From Sulfurovum sp. (GTDB taxonomy: Bacteria > Campylobacterota > Campylobacteria > Campylobacterales > Sulfurovaceae): a stretch of DNA of 36,505 nucleotides. The DNA lies in assembly GCA_027019175.1 (NCBI GenBank), contig JALUXB010000047.1, forward strand, positions 1 to 36,505. The letters run 5' to 3'. A program made the translations under genes and the position numbers. Shown here in pieces: positions 34,180 to 36,505 of this stretch (position 1 is its first letter; each line of letters starts with the position of its first letter). The notes beneath the pieces are model-generated. The model made no database searches and had not been told where the DNA came from. It was given only the letters and a program-made list of their open reading frames with translations.

Positions 34180-34209
34180 AAGGAATAAACCATATTCATA
34201 TATGCATAA

Positions 34210-35302
34210 GTTCAAAAACATCTGGCACTCCATAAAGGAGTAAAAGATGCAAACAGATTATCTGTTTCATGGTATTAGAGGGTTTGAAAGATTTGCCTAT
34301 TATTGCTATCGTTATGATATGGCAAGCAAAGAAGCACAACCAAGATACAAGATCGTTCTATTTTATGAGAAGTATGGACTAAATGCAACCCTTGAAGCCT
34401 TTGAGATCAGCAAACGAACGCTTTACCGATACAAAGCACTCCTTCAAAAAGGAGGCAACACTATTACGTCATTAGAGCCCAAATCCAAAACACCCAAACA
34501 TCCACGTCAATCTGCGGTATCCAAAGAGATCGTTACTGAGATAAAACGACTTAGAGAGTGCTATCCAAACATCGGCAAAGCCAAGTTGCACCATCTGCTC
34601 AAGCCTTGGTGCGACAAACACAACCTTTCCCTTCCTTCCGAATCGACCATAGGCAGAATCATTGCCAAGGATAAGGACAAAATGAGGATCACCCCTTTGC
34701 GTATTGACCGCAATGGGAAAATCAAACCCAAAAAGCGTACCTTCAAAAACAGAAAGCCTAAAAACCTTAAAGCCAAACCGATGCATCTATGGGCAGTAGA
34801 TACCATACAAAAGGTCTCTAACGGAATTAGAAGATATATTATGACACTTGTTGATCCCAATAGTCGTATCGCTTTTGCTGTAGCACTCCCTTCCAAACAC
34901 TCCAAGCATACCAGAAGGGTACTTGAAGCGCTGATTGATGGCGTAATAGGTGATGTGACCATTACGGCACAACCTAAAGCTTTTGCCATTCTATCCGATA
35001 ACGGCTCGGAATTTATGAAAGAGTTTGATGCACTGCTTCAGGAGAAAAAACTAACCCACTACTGGACATACCCCAGAAGTCCTAAAATGAATGCGCATAA
35101 TGAAAGATTTAATCGCACTATTCAAGAACAATTTGTCGATTACTATGAAGATTTGCTCTTTACCGATACGGAACTATTCAATGAATATCTGGCTGATTGG
35201 CTCATTAAATATAACACCCAAATTCCTCATCACAGTCTTAAAATGAAAACTCCGGTACAATATCTAATAGAAAACCATCCCGAGTGCCATATGTTGTCGA
35301 CC
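34210..35302 (+). mobile_element. IS481-like insertion sequence
   Basis: One transposase gene framed by imperfect inverted repeats. The left 21 bp (34210-34230, ending CATCTGGCACTC) and right 21 bp (35282-35302, starting GAGTGCCATATG) are complementary at 17 of 21 positions. Weaker matching continues outward (ATATAT at the same register), and an alternative outer pair ATATTCATAT (34192) / ATATGAATAT (35320) exists, so the true ends may lie up to about 20-30 bp further out. No clear target-site duplication found. The right repeat lies within the 3' end of the transposase gene. Confidence 0.7.
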
Positions 35303-35317
35303 AATACAATATATTGA
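34247..35317 (+). CDS. DDE transposase, IS481-like integrase-core family
   Basis: 356 aa, full length and uninterrupted. An N-terminal helix-turn-helix (GLNATLEAFEISKRTLYRYK) and a second basic region (KPKKRTFKNRKPKNLKAKP) precede the retroviral-integrase-type catalytic core: D185 (LWAVDTIQ), D251 (LSDNGSEF) and E286 (AHNERFNRTIQEQF), with 34 residues between the last two. The C-terminal YNTQIPHHSLKMKTPVQYL is the usual transposase ending. Start ATG 34247 follows AAAGGAGTAAAAG. Intact triad suggests it could still be active. Confidence 0.9.
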   Translation: MQTDYLFHGIRGFERFAYYCYRYDMASKEAQPRYKIVLFYEKYGLNATLEAFEISKRTLYRYKALLQKGGNTITSLEPKSKTPKHPRQSAVSKEIVTEIKRLRECYPNIGKAKLHHLLKPWCDKHNLSLPSESTIGRIIAKDKDKMRITPLRIDRNGKIKPKKRTFKNRKPKNLKAKPMHLWAVDTIQKVSNGIRRYIMTLVDPNSRIAFAVALPSKHSKHTRRVLEALIDGVIGDVTITAQPKAFAILSDNGSEFMKEFDALLQEKKLTHYWTYPRSPKMNAHNERFNRTIQEQFVDYYEDLLFTDTELFNEYLADWLIKYNTQIPHHSLKMKTPVQYLIENHPECHMLSTNTIY

Positions 35318-35342
35318 CAATATGAATATTTTTGAATACAAT
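35314..35342 (+). promoter_or_regulatory. Promoter of first toxin-antitoxin module
   Basis: TTGACA (35314-35319), 17-bp spacer, TACAAT (35337-35342), about 30 bp before the antitoxin start. The -35 lies within or at the edge of the IS right end and overlaps the transposase stop region, so the promoter may be partly IS-derived. The same hexamers and spacing recur at the second module. Confidence 0.7.
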
Positions 35343-35372
35343 GTAAATAAATATATTCAAGGAGCCGTTTCT

Positions 35373-35609
35373 ATGAAAACTGTAACAATGAGAGTTGATG
35401 ACGAGATTTATCAGATGATAAAAAGAGCTGCGGATGGAGAGCGAAGAAATATTTCCAACTTTATCGAATATGCAACACTACAATACTTAACATCTTCTCA
35501 GTATGTCAGTGATAGAGAGATGGATGAAATATTAAACGACAAAGAGTTGGTCAAAAACCTGGAAATCGGGCTACAAGAAGCAAAAAACGGAGCGTATGAT
35601 ATTGTATGA
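35373..35609 (+). CDS. Ribbon-helix-helix antitoxin, module 1
   Basis: 78 aa from ATG 35373, preceded by AAGGAGCCGTTTCT; an upstream in-frame ATG at 35322 is before the promoter -10 and is rejected. N-terminal MKTVTMRVDDEIYQMIKRAA, then ERRNISNFIEYA, is the beta-strand-helix-helix of CopG/MetJ-type DNA-binding antitoxins, and the C-terminal acidic tail would wrap the toxin. It probably represses its own promoter. The last 14 bases overlap the toxin gene. Confidence 0.85.
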   Translation: MKTVTMRVDDEIYQMIKRAADGERRNISNFIEYATLQYLTSSQYVSDREMDEILNDKELVKNLEIGLQEAKNGAYDIV

Positions 35610-35871
35610 TTTTAAGATAGCCGAGACAAAAAATTTTCAAAAAATCAAACAACAAATAGATCCCAATCTATACGACAAGATCGTAAACATCGTCTATCCT
35701 CAACTCAAATCAAATCCCTATTTTGGAACAAACATAAAAAAACTCAAAGGTAAATTTGAAGGATATTATAGATATAGGGTCGGAAACTATAGACTTTTTT
35801 ATCTCATTGAAGATGAAAAAGTATTGATTGTGATAACTGATTTTAGGCACAGACAAAATGCTTATGGCTAA
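35596..35871 (+). CDS. RelE/ParE-superfamily toxin, module 1
   Basis: 91 aa, small basic protein with the RelE-fold pattern: helix-rich N-terminal half (IKQQIDPNLYDKIVNIVYPQL), then strands LKGKFEGYYRYRVGNYRLFYLI and VLIVITDFRHRQNAYG (longest motif split here). The YRYRVGNYRLFY and C-terminal HRQNAYG are typical of ribosome-dependent mRNA interferases. Start ATG 35596 overlaps the antitoxin by 14 bp. mRNA cleavage is family inference; ParE-type gyrase inhibition is an alternative. Confidence 0.85.
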   Translation: MILYDFKIAETKNFQKIKQQIDPNLYDKIVNIVYPQLKSNPYFGTNIKKLKGKFEGYYRYRVGNYRLFYLIEDEKVLIVITDFRHRQNAYG

Positions 35872-35881
35872 GGTTTGACAA

Positions 35882-35979
35882 CTCGTCCCCATGCTCCTGC
35901 GTGGGGATGCATACCTAAACTTTGCATATAAAACATCCACACCATCTAAAACTCCCATATATACTCCCATGCAGAGCAT
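35882..35979. repeat. Dispersed inverted-repeat-bounded element, copy 2
   Basis: Left arm CTCGTCCCCATGCTC (35882-35896) identical to copy 1; interior collinear with copy 1 with one small indel and scattered substitutions. The right part keeps ATGCAGAGCAT, but the terminal GGGAGCGAG has been replaced by unrelated sequence leading straight into the promoter of the second toxin-antitoxin module. So this copy is end-truncated or decayed. It fills most of the 187-bp gap between the two modules. Confidence 0.8.
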
Positions 35980-35997
35980 TGTACAAGCGGAAAAGTC

Positions 35998-36030
35998 TTG
36001 ACAATGCGCTATAAGTACACTACAATTGTA
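35998..36030 (+). promoter_or_regulatory. Promoter and operator-like palindrome of second TA module
   Basis: TTGACA (35998-36003), exact 17-bp spacer, TACAAT (36021-36026). The -10 is embedded in the perfect 10-bp palindrome TACAATTGTA (36021-36030), a plausible site for the ribbon-helix-helix antitoxin to autorepress. Confidence 0.75.
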
Positions 36031-36058
36031 TCTACAAAAAGTAAAAGGTTTAATCATT

Positions 36059-36289
36059 ATGAAACAAGCGATAAATATTAGATTGGAAAAAGATACGTTG
36101 GAAACACTTGATGAGTATGCTGCCGAACTGGACAAAACAAGAACAAGTTTGATTGAAAAAGCGATCGAACTCTATTTTGACAGACTGGATGAGATGGTTG
36201 CTGATAAGCGAATAGACAACCTCAAATCGGGGAAGAGTACGTTGGTACCACTGGAAGAAGTGTTCAAAAAAGCCGGGATCGATGTATAA
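36059..36289 (+). CDS. Ribbon-helix-helix antitoxin, module 2
   Basis: 76 aa from ATG 36059 (an in-frame TTG at 36026 lies in the -10 and is rejected). MKQAINIRLEKDTLETLDEY, then LDKTRTSLIEKAIELYFD, is a clear ribbon-helix-helix, and the C-terminal PLEEVFKKAGIDV is the toxin-binding tail typical of RelB/ParD-type partners. AAAGG at 36043-36047 is a weak ribosome site. Overlaps the toxin by 8 bp. Confidence 0.85.
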   Translation: MKQAINIRLEKDTLETLDEYAAELDKTRTSLIEKAIELYFDRLDEMVADKRIDNLKSGKSTLVPLEEVFKKAGIDV

Positions 36290-36505
36290 AATAGCGTTCG
36301 ACAAAGATGCGGAGAAAGAGTTTTTAAAATTAGACTCACAGGCACAAAAAATTGTATCTGCAAAGATTCTGGATTTGCGGGATGGTAACTTTTCCAATGA
36401 TAAAGCACTTAAAGGGAAACACAAAGGCAAATTCAGGAAAAGAGCCGGAAACTACAGGATAATTTATCTAAAAGAGAATGATTATTTGGTTATTTCCATC
36501 ATTAG
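36282..36505 (+). CDS. RelE/ParE-superfamily toxin, module 2 (3' end beyond window)
   Basis: The first 74 codons are visible and the frame is open to the window end. MYKIAFDKDAEKEFLKLD, then KALKGKHKGKFRKRAGNYRI and IYLKENDYLVISII, follow the RelE pattern with the RxxxGxYRIIY strand. Roughly 10-15 residues are missing. Start ATG 36282 overlaps the antitoxin by 8 bp. It differs clearly from the module 1 toxin, so the pairs are not a simple duplication. Confidence 0.85.
   Translation, partial: MYKIAFDKDAEKEFLKLDSQAQKIVSAKILDLRDGNFSNDKALKGKHKGKFRKRAGNYRIIYLKENDYLVISII

Overview
The window reads as chromosome of a Campylobacterota (epsilonproteobacterial) bacterium, most likely a Sulfurovum-like sulfidic or vent chemolithotroph. 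The main evidence is the minus-strand order ctpA-purC-purS-purQ-(periplasmic protein)-plsC, which matches the Campylobacter jejuni Cj0511-Cj0516 order as I remember it. The heme-copper reductase operon also fits that group. Genus is inference; no rRNA or marker gene is present.

Bases 1-15633, all on the plus strand, are a nearly gapless central-carbon cluster. It holds enolase (cut by the window start), GAPDH, a class I (archaeal/DhnA-type) fructose-bisphosphate aldolase, a dihydrolipoamide-dehydrogenase-like flavoprotein, a beta-CASP metallo-beta-lactamase RNase-like protein, an Nramp-related transporter and a CPA1 Na+/H+ antiporter. After these come the full pyruvate dehydrogenase complex (E1 alpha, E1 beta, E2, E3), LipB and LipA to lipoylate it, and ATP-dependent phosphofructokinase. 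Together the genes cover the committed steps of glycolysis through to acetyl-CoA plus the cofactor supply of PDH. This is unusual for Campylobacterota, many of which lack Pfk and use pyruvate:acceptor oxidoreductases. The E2 linker contains apparently captured repeat DNA.

Bases 15646-20696, on the minus strand, are the conserved ctpA/purine/plsC operon. At 20967 begins clpB, behind a consensus promoter overlapped by a HAIR-like element. Bases 23675-26025 carry a Crp/Fnr-type box, a CuA-less subunit II and a divergent heme-copper subunit I in which the usual active-site metal-ligand His is replaced by Asp. This is a candidate non-canonical nitric oxide reductase. Small membrane and hypothetical genes, pepA, an ABM-domain monooxygenase, a CorA-type transporter and tRNA-Arg(CCU) follow.

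From about 31.0 kb to the end the character changes to an accessory region. It has a strikingly AT-rich, translationally coupled two-gene cassette (SF1 helicase-like ATPase plus an unrecognised 213-aa partner; defence-island-like), a perfect 63-bp tandem duplication, two copies of a roughly 100-bp inverted-repeat-bounded dispersed element, an IS481-like insertion sequence, and two successive ribbon-helix-helix/RelE-type toxin-antitoxin modules with near-identical promoters. The second toxin is cut by the window end.
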